A DNA stretch of 64,000 nucleotides from Salicibibacter cibarius. Lineage in GTDB: Bacteria > Bacillota > Bacilli > Bacillales > Marinococcaceae. Under the pieces are notes generated by a model. It saw nothing but the letters and a program-made list of their open reading frames with translations, was not told the origin of the DNA and ran no database searches. The DNA is taken from assembly GCF_016495725.1 (NCBI RefSeq), contig NZ_CP054705.1:930001-994000 (forward strand). Direction: 5' to 3'. Below, piece after piece: positions 17,159 through 25,311 of this stretch (the first letter of the stretch is position 1; each line of letters begins with the position of its first letter). The position numbers were made by a program, and so were the translations under genes.

Positions 17159-17803
17159 ATGAAAATTCTTTTAATTGGTGCAAATGGACAAATCGGAACA
17201 CATCTTGTCGATCAGCTGCAGAACAGTGATAAACATACGGTAAAAGCAATGGTCAGAAAGGAAGAGCAGGTAGAGGAGCTGAAGCAATCAGGTGTAGAAG
17301 CTGTTTTGGGTGATCTGGAAGGCAGTGTGGACGGGCTTGTTAAAGTGGCTAAAGGCTGTGAAGCAGTTATTTTCACAGCTGGTTCAGGAGGTCACACCGG
17401 TCCGGATAAAACCATGATAATTGATTTGGATGGGGCTATTAAATCGATGGAAGCTGCTGAGCAAACTGGTGCAAAGCGCTTTGTAATGGTTAGCGCCATC
17501 CACAGAAATAAAAGGAAGTACTGGTCGGATAAACTTGTCCATTATTCAGCAGCAAAGCATTATGCCGATAGATTCCTGCAGGCAAGTAACTTGAACCATA
17601 CAATTCTTCGTCCGGGTGGTCTGTTAAATGAACCAGGTACAGGCAAAATTAAGGCAGGGAACTACGTGGAGAGAGATACGATACCGCGAGAAGATGTGGC
17701 ACAGACTGCCATTGCAGCCTTGGATGAAGAAAGCACTTATAAACGTGCATTTGATCTTGTTACAGGTAAGACAGGAATAAGAGAGGCGTTAAAAAACATC
17801 TAG
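17159..17803 (+). CDS. NAD(P)-binding atypical SDR, YhfK-like
   Basis: 214 residues, the same length as Bacillus subtilis YhfK. The N-terminus MKILLIGANGQIG carries the GxxGxxG nucleotide site of atypical/extended SDRs, and HYSAAKHYAD holds a Tyr-x3-Lys pair at about residue 130. Members are NmrA/NAD-binding flavin-reductase-like oxidoreductases of mostly unknown substrate. ATG 17159 is strongly supported by GGAGGGGG (17141-17148). It stands alone between two long intergenic regions, so a link to the catabolic cluster rests on position only. Confidence 0.85.
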   Translation: MKILLIGANGQIGTHLVDQLQNSDKHTVKAMVRKEEQVEELKQSGVEAVLGDLEGSVDGLVKVAKGCEAVIFTAGSGGHTGPDKTMIIDLDGAIKSMEAAEQTGAKRFVMVSAIHRNKRKYWSDKLVHYSAAKHYADRFLQASNLNHTILRPGGLLNEPGTGKIKAGNYVERDTIPREDVAQTAIAALDEESTYKRAFDLVTGKTGIREALKNI

Positions 17804-18088
17804 ATGTATATTTACAACCTTCTGAGAATCTAGCAAATGCCTGAAGCCTGAAAAGTTTTAACCAATCGGTATTCTGCCATAGGTCATGGTAGAGGGTGAA
17901 GCGATGAATATCTTTCTATATAAACATCAAAGAAGGATCAAGCACCAGATTTACTAATATTACGCTTCTTGGGCAGCAGGGGTCCAAAAGGCATTGGACT
18001 TAGAAACAACCCTTCCGATTACGATGTTGTTTGATCTTAAACGGTTCATTAAAATGGCCATTTTCAAATAGTCTTGGGGGGAATCACG

Positions 18089-19411
18089 ATGCCAATCACC
18101 AAAGTATCGGACTATATCGAACATGAAAACTATGACTTCATGTCACCGGAAGTCGTTGCTAATGCCAAAAAATGCTTACTGGATTTTATCGCTGCGTCAT
18201 TTGCCGGTTATCAGAATAATGCATCAACCATTGCGCTTAATTCGGCGAGTTGGCTAGGAGGGGAAGGATCTTGCACGGTACTAGGAAAGGAAAATAAAGC
18301 GTCCCCTTTTGCTGCAACATTTGCTAATGCAACTTTGTCAAGTTGTATGGATATCGATGATGGACACCGACAAGCGGTGGGCCATCCCGGTTGTATGGTT
18401 ATTCCCCCTGCGTTGGCGTACGGAGAACTCATTCAAAACGGTTCCGGGAAGCATTTAATTACAGCCATTGTCGCAGGCTATGAGGTTGGAATTAGATGTG
18501 GGATCGTGATGAACGCAAAACATGAACAGCAATTTTTCGGCTCCGGGGGTTGGGCACATTTTGGTTCTGCGGCAGGGGCAGCAAAAATGAAAGGACTGTC
18601 AGGGGAACCGCTTTTCCATTCGTTGACGATTGGTGAAGTTTACGGTCCAACCGCACAATGCGAGAAATCAATTGCCGCGGGTTCGATGACAAAGGAGAGT
18701 GTTGGTTGGGGAGCTACTACAGGGCTTATGAGTGTACAACTGGCGGAATCTGGATTTACAGGACCCGATAACATTTTAATGGATTATGATGACGGGGTTA
18801 AAGAAGTTTTTCAAACATTAGGAGACATTTATGAAATAAAAAACATTTATTTTAAGCAGTACCCTGCGTGCAAATGGGCGCATTCACCGATTACAGCTGC
18901 AAGCCATATTAAGGAAGCATTCAATCCGAATTGGGATGAAGTTGATGAGATAATTATCGAAACATTTAGTAAAGCTGTAACCCTTAGCCATATATTGCCG
19001 GAAACATCGGAATCTGCACAATATAGCATTCCATTCACTGTCGCAACAGCTTTACGTTATGGGACAGTCGAACCTTATCACGTATCTGAAGATCATTTAA
19101 ACAATGAAGATATTCATCATATGGCGAAAAAAATCCGTATAACACAAGTAGATGAACTCGAAAAAGATTTCCCCGAAAAAAGACCGGCGCGGTTAAAAGT
19201 TAAAATGAATGACGGGAAAGTATTTGAAAAAGAAGTACACATTGTTAAAGGTGATGCGGAGAATCCTCTTTCTTTGGAAGACCTAATAGTGAAGTTTGAG
19301 ATGTGTACCAAAGATCATATCGCTGATAATCGCAGGTTAAAAATAATTGACATGGTTCTAAATTTGGAAAAATTAAAGGACATAAAAGAACTGACAAGCT
19401 TACTAAAGTGA
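18089..19411 (+). CDS. MmgE/PrpD family protein (intact copy)
   Basis: 440 residues, the normal length of the MmgE/PrpD family, which includes 2-methylcitrate dehydratase, cis-aconitate decarboxylase and iminodisuccinate epimerase. Family segments visible: DIDDGHR near residue 85, GHPGCMVIPPALA, and a lysine- and proline-rich second domain (YPACKWAHSPITAA). The ATG at 18089 follows TTGGGGGG. A truncated near-identical copy lies at 4249-4912. Substrate unknown; a role in island catabolism such as dehydration or epimerisation of a small hydroxy acid is possible. An IS element begins 69 bp after its stop. Confidence 0.88.
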   Translation: MPITKVSDYIEHENYDFMSPEVVANAKKCLLDFIAASFAGYQNNASTIALNSASWLGGEGSCTVLGKENKASPFAATFANATLSSCMDIDDGHRQAVGHPGCMVIPPALAYGELIQNGSGKHLITAIVAGYEVGIRCGIVMNAKHEQQFFGSGGWAHFGSAAGAAKMKGLSGEPLFHSLTIGEVYGPTAQCEKSIAAGSMTKESVGWGATTGLMSVQLAESGFTGPDNILMDYDDGVKEVFQTLGDIYEIKNIYFKQYPACKWAHSPITAASHIKEAFNPNWDEVDEIIIETFSKAVTLSHILPETSESAQYSIPFTVATALRYGTVEPYHVSEDHLNNEDIHHMAKKIRITQVDELEKDFPEKRPARLKVKMNDGKVFEKEVHIVKGDAENPLSLEDLIVKFEMCTKDHIADNRRLKIIDMVLNLEKLKDIKELTSLLK

Positions 19412-19566
19412 TTAGCGAGTAAGTTTCGTGTTTGTTATAAAAGAATAGCGGTTTGCCCTGCCTTTTTAGTTATTAAATCACTCGAGTTTCGCACCCTGAT
19501 AAATCAATAAAAAAACACCATGAAAATGGATGAAAAAACGTAAAAAACCCGCATGAACACAGGGCT

Positions 19567-19577
19567 TTTGGTATAAT
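19567..19577 (+). promoter_or_regulatory. Extended -10 promoter of the transposase
   Basis: TTTTGGTATAAT ends at 19577; TGGTATAAT is a good extended -10 sequence, which can act without a strong -35. It lies 41 bp before the transposase start. Confidence 0.45.
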
Positions 19578-19617
19578 TAAGGTACCAATCCAAATCATGC
19601 CAAAAGGACGTGTTATC

Positions 19618-21066
19618 ATGCGGGGAAAAACCAAAGAGATTGAAAAAGTGATTCAAACTCATAGTTTTTCAATTGATTCAATTATAAGGGATGTTATGAA
19701 AACGTTCAACTTTCGTTCCCTTTGTCACAAGGTCGGATTCAAGAAAGAGCAAGGATATCCGGTTGCAGATATCATCACCTTACTATTGGTGTTTCCACTG
19801 ATGCTTTTGAACAGCGTCAATGCCTTCTACAAAAGTGGATACAAACAGGTCACCAAAATGCAAAAGGATACGATTTATCGCTTGAAAAACCACGCCCGGA
19901 TGCCTTGGCGCAACCTGCTTCTTCATGTGTCTAAGCAGTTTCAATCTTTGGTTAACCCTGATCAGGACGTGGACGATAAGTCGGCTTTTATCTTTGATGA
20001 TACGATGGACGAGCGTGTTGGCCGCCGGATTGAAGAGGTTTCTTACGTCCACGACCATGTGACCGGACGCAAGAAATCCAAAGCAACGCTCGGGTTCAAA
20101 AATCTCACCATGGGACTCTTTGATGGGAAAAGCTTTAACCCGCTTGATTTCAGTCTTCATTCTGAAAAGAAGCTATACAAGAAACAGCGGAAAGAGCAAT
20201 ATCAAAAGAAGCGTGATCCTCGCTCAAACGGTGCCAAGCGCAAGAAGGAATGCGATGTCGACAAAATCACGAATGCGATACGTATGCTCAAAAGAGCGGT
20301 GAAGCACGGTTTCAAAGCCAAGTATGTTCTCGTAGACAGTTGGTTTGCCAGCAAGGACTTTATCCGCACGTGCAGAGGGGTCAAAGATGGAGCGATGCAC
20401 GTCATTTGTGCTGTCCGCAAGGACTGGAGAAAGTACCGTTACCAAGGGAAAGACATGCATGCGAAGGAACTGCTGAAAACCCTGAAAAGCGAAGGAAAAG
20501 AAAAACGTTGCCGCAAACGCAATACGCGTTATTATGAAGTCACCGTCTACTATCCCGGGATCGATGAAACCGTCAAATTGTTTTTTTGCCGCTTTCCGTA
20601 CCAAAAAGAGTGGCGACTGTATCTCTCTACAGATATCAGCTTATCATTCATTGAAACCATGGACATTTATTCGGTTCGTTGGACGATCGAAGTTTTTTTC
20701 AGAGAGACGAAACAGCACCTTCGTCTGGGGAAATGCCAATCCCAAGATTTCGACGCGCAAATCGCCCATGTAACAACCACCTACATCCTGTATGCCTTTT
20801 TGTCTTATTTCCGACGAGTCAACGATTACGAAACCTTGGGAGGGTTATTTGAAGAGATGAAAGACGACATGGTGGAGAAAAATATGGCACAACGGTTATG
20901 GGAAATGTTTGATGAGCTCCTGGACGTGATTATCGCAGCCACCTCAGAATCAGGAGCGGTCGATATTCATGCCTTTAAGACGTCTGAGGAATACCAATAC
21001 ATCAAAACCCTTTTTGAAGACTCATTTTTGGGCCATCAGCTATTTGACGACGATAATGTCGCTTAA
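19618..21066 (+). CDS. IS4-family DDE transposase
   Basis: 482 residues. The catalytic triad is seen in FDDTMDER (first Asp), LVDSWFAS (second Asp) and TIEVFFRETK (Glu). Around the Glu the spacing Y351-x2-R354-x3-E358-x6-K365 is the exact YREK signature of the IS4 family. The start at ATG 19618 is preceded by AAAAGGAC; ATG 19597 in frame is possible but has a poor ribosome site. It is the only gene of the element at 19481-21165 and appears intact. Confidence 0.93.
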   Translation: MRGKTKEIEKVIQTHSFSIDSIIRDVMKTFNFRSLCHKVGFKKEQGYPVADIITLLLVFPLMLLNSVNAFYKSGYKQVTKMQKDTIYRLKNHARMPWRNLLLHVSKQFQSLVNPDQDVDDKSAFIFDDTMDERVGRRIEEVSYVHDHVTGRKKSKATLGFKNLTMGLFDGKSFNPLDFSLHSEKKLYKKQRKEQYQKKRDPRSNGAKRKKECDVDKITNAIRMLKRAVKHGFKAKYVLVDSWFASKDFIRTCRGVKDGAMHVICAVRKDWRKYRYQGKDMHAKELLKTLKSEGKEKRCRKRNTRYYEVTVYYPGIDETVKLFFCRFPYQKEWRLYLSTDISLSFIETMDIYSVRWTIEVFFRETKQHLRLGKCQSQDFDAQIAHVTTTYILYAFLSYFRRVNDYETLGGLFEEMKDDMVEKNMAQRLWEMFDELLDVIIAATSESGAVDIHAFKTSEEYQYIKTLFEDSFLGHQLFDDDNVA

Positions 21067-21165
21067 AGAGCGAAAATGGAATTTCGATGAAAACACTGTC
21101 ATACAAGGGCCTTAGGCAGCAATATACACGCTGAATCCCTTGTTATTTGGGGTGCGAAACTCGAG

Positions 21166-21573
21166 TAAATCAGTTTATTGTCGGCCATATATTTTATCGG
21201 TCAATGCCATCTCACGCTGAATACTCCTCCGAGAGGACGACAAACCTGAAAGTAAAATAAAACTTTGGAGGGCTCCTTAATTCACGAAGCTATATGATTA
21301 AGATCAAATTAAGAAAGATACCAGAGGTTGAAAAAAGAATTAATCTAATAAAAAGGCGCTGTTTAAAATTATGTTCGACATATTGGTAAGTGCTTACCTT
21401 AAGCTACACAATCCTTCACAATATGTGTATATCCCAATAGAAAGCTGTAGTTTTGTTTGATTATACGGGGGGTGAGCATCTGGCAGAAGGTTTGGAGGAG
21501 ATAGATGATGTTCGATTCAGGAATTATCTTATCAACTTCATAAAACTTAATCGTTGAAGGGGTGAATGCCTTG
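21166..21573. other. opuA upstream region
   Basis: About 400 bp between the IS element and opuAA. It includes the right copy of the IS target duplication and the palindrome GGTAAGTGCTTACC at 21385-21398 (arms of 6 bp). A TCGACA box (21375-21380) just before the palindrome could be a -35 element, but no good -10 is visible. Osmotic control of opuA would be expected here. Confidence 0.4.
21385..21398. promoter_or_regulatory. Palindrome GGTAAG-TG-CTTACC upstream of opuA
   Basis: Perfect 6-bp inverted arms around a TG centre, 176 bp before opuAA. The core GTAAGTGCTTAC resembles the cre-like GTAAGCGCTTAC at 29784-29795, but matches the cre consensus at only 11 of 14 positions, so it could be an operator for another regulator. 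Confidence 0.35.
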
Positions 21574-22788
21574 ATGAAAATCAAGGTTGAGAATTTGACC
21601 AAGGTATTTGGGAAAAGGCCGGAACGGGCCATCTCTCTTTTGAAAGAAAACAAGTCGAAAGGAGAAATTCTCGAAGAAACAGGCCTTACCGTCGGTGTAA
21701 ACAAAGCATCATTTGACGTTCAAGATGGTGAAGTGTTTGTGATTATGGGCTTGTCGGGGAGCGGAAAATCAACGCTCGTGCGTTTGCTCAACCGTTTGAT
21801 CGAACCGACATCAGGTGCTGTCTACTTAAATGATGACAACTTGGCGGAAATGAACGAAAAAAAATTGCGGACGATTCGCCGCCGGGACATGAGCATGGTG
21901 TTTCAGAAATTTGGCCTCTTCCCTTTTCGAACGATTCAAAGCAATGTGGAGTATGGGTTGGAAGTACAGGGATTTGAACGGGAGGAAAGAAGTAAAAAAG
22001 CGGGTGATGCCCTGAAGCTCGTTGGCTTGGAAGGGTATGAAAACATGTATCCCGAAGAATTATCGGGCGGGATGCAGCAACGTGTAGGACTTGCCCGCGC
22101 CCTGGCCAATGATCCGGAAATTCTTCTTATGGATGAAGCATTTTCGGCGCTCGATCCTTTAATCCGAAAAGACATGCAAGATGAACTGATGGATTTGCAG
22201 GAAAACATGAAGAAAACGATTATATTTATCACGCACGATTTGGATGAAGCACTCAGGATTGGAGATCGGATTACGATTATGAAAGACGGAGCCATCGTAC
22301 AAATCGGAACTCCGGAAGAAATTCTTACGAATCCGGCCGATGAGTACGTTGAGAAATTCGTAGAAGATGTAGACCGTTCAAAAGTATTCACGGCACAAAA
22401 TGTCATGACGAGACCTGAAACCGTCCAGCCGGAACGGGAAGGCCCGCGCGTCGCTTTGCAGCGCATGCGCAATTCAGGCATCTCAAGCATTTATGCCATT
22501 AAACGCGACCGGGAACTGATAGGGATTGTCCACGCGGACGAATTATCCCAACTCGTGGATGAAGGAGTCGATGATTTCAAGGGTGTTATCCACAATGATG
22601 TGCTGAGAGTAGAACTTGAAACACCCGTTACCGAAGTGATCGATCTTATTAAAAACAGCAAAGTGCCCGCGGCGGTTGTCCAAGACGGGAAGCTTCGCGG
22701 CATTATCGTGAGAAGCTCAGTGCTTGGTGCCCTGGCAGGAGGAGAGGTGAATGTCAATGGATCTGTTTCCGAGCCTTTCTCTAGCTGA
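21574..22788 (+). CDS. opuAA: Glycine betaine ABC transporter ATPase OpuAA
   Basis: 404 residues. The ABC domain has Walker A GLSGSGKST at 59-67, signature LSGGMQQRVGLARAL from 162, and Walker B ILLMDEAFSALDP at 182-194. Two C-terminal CBS domains span about 275-400, as in B. subtilis OpuAA and ProV, where they sense ionic strength. It powers import of glycine betaine and related compatible solutes during osmotic stress. ATG 21574 follows GAAGGGGTG; TTG 21571 and GTG 21562 are in-frame alternatives. Its last 38 bases overlap the permease gene, indicating translational coupling. Confidence 0.95.
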   Translation: MKIKVENLTKVFGKRPERAISLLKENKSKGEILEETGLTVGVNKASFDVQDGEVFVIMGLSGSGKSTLVRLLNRLIEPTSGAVYLNDDNLAEMNEKKLRTIRRRDMSMVFQKFGLFPFRTIQSNVEYGLEVQGFEREERSKKAGDALKLVGLEGYENMYPEELSGGMQQRVGLARALANDPEILLMDEAFSALDPLIRKDMQDELMDLQENMKKTIIFITHDLDEALRIGDRITIMKDGAIVQIGTPEEILTNPADEYVEKFVEDVDRSKVFTAQNVMTRPETVQPEREGPRVALQRMRNSGISSIYAIKRDRELIGIVHADELSQLVDEGVDDFKGVIHNDVLRVELETPVTEVIDLIKNSKVPAAVVQDGKLRGIIVRSSVLGALAGGEVNVNGSVSEPFSS

Positions 22789-23596
22789 TTGGATTGAAAG
22801 CTTCGTTGATTGGTTAACGAACGCGGATGTGATATTTGATTCAATTGATGCTTTAATCGCTTGGATCCTGAGCGCTTTAACGACGATTATGGACATTGTG
22901 CCTATTCCGGTTGTGATTATTGGGATTCCCCTTCTTACCTTTTTCTTTGCCGGCAGGAAGATTGGTTTAAGTCTGTTCGTCTTTTTCGGCTTATTGCTTA
23001 TCGATAATCTCCAATTTTGGAATGACATGATTCTTATGCTTTCCATCGTGCTGGCAGCGACATTTATTTCCGTTTTGGTCGGGATACCGATTGGCATTTG
23101 GATGTCAAAAAGCAGGACGGTTGAAGCAATCATTAAACCGATCCTGGACTTCATGCAGACATTGCCGCAGTTCGTTTATTTGATTCCGGCGGTTGCCTTT
23201 TTCGGGATCGGCATGGTGCCGGGGGTTATTGCATCTGTCATCTTTGGAATGCCTCCAACGATACGTTTAACGAATTTAGGCATTCGGGAAGTATCTTCAG
23301 AGGTTACTGAAGCCGCGGACGCGTTTGGCTCCACACCGTCGCAAAAACTATATAAAGTGCAACTTCCCATGGCCAAGACAACGATTATGGCCGGGGTCAA
23401 CCAAACGATAATGTTATCCTTATCAATGGTTGTCATAGCCTCGATGATCGGTGCTGACGGCCTCGGGGATGTTGTCTATACAGCCGTCGGACGAAATGAT
23501 GTGGGCAGTGGTTTCGAAGCCGGTATCGCGATCGTTGTCGTGGCGATCATTCTTGACCGCTTAACCGCCGGTTTTCAACTCAAAAAGAAAAAATAG
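22751..23596 (+). CDS. opuAB: Glycine betaine ABC transporter permease OpuAB
   Basis: 281 residues with an amphipathic N-terminal extension and about six to eight membrane segments. The EAA-type loop that contacts the ATPase is visible as EAADAFGSTPSQKLYKVQLP (20 residues). B. subtilis OpuAB has 282 residues, so the length matches. The ATG at 22751 follows GGAGGAGAGGTGA, lying within the end of opuAA. It forms the membrane channel of the OpuA betaine importer. Confidence 0.95.
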   Translation: MSMDLFPSLSLADWIESFVDWLTNADVIFDSIDALIAWILSALTTIMDIVPIPVVIIGIPLLTFFFAGRKIGLSLFVFFGLLLIDNLQFWNDMILMLSIVLAATFISVLVGIPIGIWMSKSRTVEAIIKPILDFMQTLPQFVYLIPAVAFFGIGMVPGVIASVIFGMPPTIRLTNLGIREVSSEVTEAADAFGSTPSQKLYKVQLPMAKTTIMAGVNQTIMLSLSMVVIASMIGADGLGDVVYTAVGRNDVGSGFEAGIAIVVVAIILDRLTAGFQLKKKK

Positions 23597-23669
23597 AACA
23601 TTTCTTCCCTGCCGCTGGCAGCGCGCAGGGGGGTTAATTAACATAATAGAAAGGGAGAGGTGTCAGTCG

Positions 23670-24593
23670 ATGATTAAGCACTGGAAACGTCTCGGTATTG
23701 CCACCGGACTTTCGCTTACACTCGTTGCCGCCGGTTGCGGTGCAGACAATGAGGATATGACTCAAGCCGATGAAAGTGGAGATGCGGAAGAAGAAAACTA
23801 CGCGGAAGAAATGGATTACACTATCGTCGGTATTGATCCAGGTGCTGGAATTATGGAAAGAGCGGATCAAGCTTTAGAAGATTATGATCTTGCGGAGTGG
23901 AATTTACAAACGAGTTCAGAAGAAGCCATGATAGCGGCATTGGAAGACGCGATTGATAATGAAGAACCGATTGTCGTGACCGGATGGGGTCCTCACTGGA
24001 AATTCGTAGACCATGACCTTAAATATCTTGATGACCCGGAGCTTTCATTTGGAGAAGCTCAAGACATTCATACGCTCGCTCGGGAAGAGATGCAGGAGGA
24101 TTTTCCGGAAGCCTATGAAATACTGGAAACTTTTGAGTGGACAGCTGAGGACTTGGAAGAAATCATGTATGAAATGAACCAAGGGGTGGATGAGATTGAA
24201 GCGGCGCAAAATTGGATTGATGAGAACGAAGATGTGGTCGCGAGTTGGACGGAAGGTGTGGACGAAGTCGACGGCGAAATATTCGAAATTGTTCATGGCC
24301 CTTGGGGAACGGACCTTGCAGCGGCCTACGTGATGCTCCTTGTACTTGAAGACATGGGGTATGACGTTGAATTGACTAATGTGGAATCGATCCATATGTA
24401 CACAGCCATAGGAAATGGTGATGTAGACGCCATGCTTACTTCATGGTTGCCGGATTCACACGCAACGTTTTACGAACAAGTGGAAGGTGAAGTTGAAGAT
24501 TTAGGTCCAAATATAGAAGAGGGGGCTCCTTTAGGGTTAGTTGTGCCGGAATATATGGATATTGATTCTATTGAAGATCTTCAAGAAGAATAG
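23670..24593 (+). CDS. opuAC: Glycine betaine-binding lipoprotein OpuAC
   Basis: 307 residues with a lipoprotein signal: basic N-terminus, hydrophobic stretch and lipobox LVAAGC with lipidated Cys23. The lobe order is the permuted one of B. subtilis OpuAC (IDPGAGIM part first, then the PWGTD part). The three tryptophans of the betaine cage are kept: Trp106 (TGWGPHW), Trp212 (GPWGTD) and Trp259 (SWLPDSH), matching Trp72, Trp178 and Trp225 of B. subtilis OpuAC. The protein is very rich in Glu and Asp, especially in the linker after Cys23, as expected for a surface protein of a salt-loving organism. It is the last gene of the operon, 73 bp after opuAB. Confidence 0.95.
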   Translation: MIKHWKRLGIATGLSLTLVAAGCGADNEDMTQADESGDAEEENYAEEMDYTIVGIDPGAGIMERADQALEDYDLAEWNLQTSSEEAMIAALEDAIDNEEPIVVTGWGPHWKFVDHDLKYLDDPELSFGEAQDIHTLAREEMQEDFPEAYEILETFEWTAEDLEEIMYEMNQGVDEIEAAQNWIDENEDVVASWTEGVDEVDGEIFEIVHGPWGTDLAAAYVMLLVLEDMGYDVELTNVESIHMYTAIGNGDVDAMLTSWLPDSHATFYEQVEGEVEDLGPNIEEGAPLGLVVPEYMDIDSIEDLQEE

Positions 24594-24597
24594 AAAA

Positions 24598-24640
24598 AAT
24601 CCCAAGGATGGACATTCTTGGGATTGTCAAGTTTGATTTT
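24598..24640 (+). terminator. Terminator-like hairpin after opuAC
   Basis: AATCCCAAG (24598-24606) and CTTGGGATT (24617-24625) form a 9-bp stem with a 10-base loop directly after the opuAC stop, followed by a moderately T-rich stretch (GTTTGATTTT). Confidence 0.65.
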
Positions 24641-24641
24641 A

Positions 24642-24734
24642 GTAGATAAGAAAGTATAAATTAACTTTCTTACCTGCATAAGTGCAACTAAGGGTTTTGC
24701 CATAAAAGCTTGACGAAAAGCCAAGTTTTCTAAG
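24642..24734 (+). repeat. 93-bp two-hairpin dispersed repeat, copy A
   Basis: One of three related copies (others at 47818-47910 and 49238-49330). It starts with an imperfect hairpin AGATAAGAAAGT...ACTTTCTTAC and ends with AAAGCTTGACGAAAAGCC-AAGTTTTCTAA, in which AAGCTT and AAGTTTTC border a second, partly decayed stem. It lies between the opuAC terminator and the DinB-like gene. This is the most degenerate copy. Confidence 0.75.
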
Positions 24735-24763
24735 AAAAGAATGTAAATGGGTGATTAGATTCG

Positions 24764-25216
24764 TCATTGAACTTTTTTGATACTTTTAATCATTCCAACA
24801 TGCATCCCTTCGTGATACAAGGTGAAATTCAAAATCTCACCGACTGTTGAGAGGGACATAAATGGTTCCGCTGCTTCATCATCCAGTTGCCCGGACAATG
24901 CTTGCTTCAATTTTTCCGGCTGCTCTTCAAGACTTTGTTGTATTTCGTCGAGCGTCGGGACTTCACCTTCCCAATCGGCGGGCTTTGTTCCCGGGGCGAA
25001 CAATTCTAAGTAGCGAGAGGGTGTTTCAATATTTTTACCGCCGTAATTTGAAAGTAGAACGTTTTGAACGGTGTAGGTGTGGCCCAGGTTCCAACGGATC
25101 GTGTTATTAAACCCCTCGGGCATTTGATCTGCCTGTTGTTCGGATAAGCCGTCTAATTCATTCAAGGTACTTTGCCTAACCATGTTGATCTGCTGGAAAA
25201 TTTGTTCTTCGGTCAT
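24764..25216 (-). CDS. DinB-family (DUF664-like) protein
   Basis: A 150-residue four-helix-bundle protein of the DinB/YfiT superfamily. Metal-binding histidines can be placed in NLGHTYT (about residue 46) and in YHEGMHVG near the C-terminus (two His four apart), the usual three-His site. Family members are metal-dependent enzymes, some using bacillithiol or mycothiol, but most are uncharacterised. The start at 25216 follows a GAAAGGACGAT string on the minus strand. It is a single gene convergent with opuA. Confidence 0.82.
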   Translation of the reverse strand: MTEEQIFQQINMVRQSTLNELDGLSEQQADQMPEGFNNTIRWNLGHTYTVQNVLLSNYGGKNIETPSRYLELFAPGTKPADWEGEVPTLDEIQQSLEEQPEKLKQALSGQLDDEAAEPFMSLSTVGEILNFTLYHEGMHVGMIKSIKKVQ

Positions 25217-25311
25217 TTTTGCATCGTCCTTTCTTTTGCATCATAGATAGGGTTCTTTTACTATAGATACCCTTGATGTGATAGATGTTAAACATATATT
25301 GGGATCTCCTA

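Larger units (their letters stand above)
19481..21165 (+). mobile_element. IS4-family insertion sequence
   Basis: A complete 1685-bp element. The ends CTCGAGTTTCGCACCC (19481-19496) and GGGTGCGAAACTCGAG (21150-21165) are perfect 16-bp inverted repeats (17 if the flanking A/T pair is counted). The direct repeat TAAATCA lies at 19474-19480 and 21166-21172 and is a 7-bp target duplication, showing a simple transposition. A short duplication of 7-8 bp is, from memory, typical of the ISPepr1 subgroup. One transposase gene fills the element. Intact ends and reading frame suggest recent activity. Confidence 0.93.

Noticed and set aside
21936-22490. Long minus-strand frame of 184 codons
   Set aside because: It is fully antisense to opuAA, which has all ABC ATPase motifs; serine- and arginine-rich composition is typical of a shadow frame.
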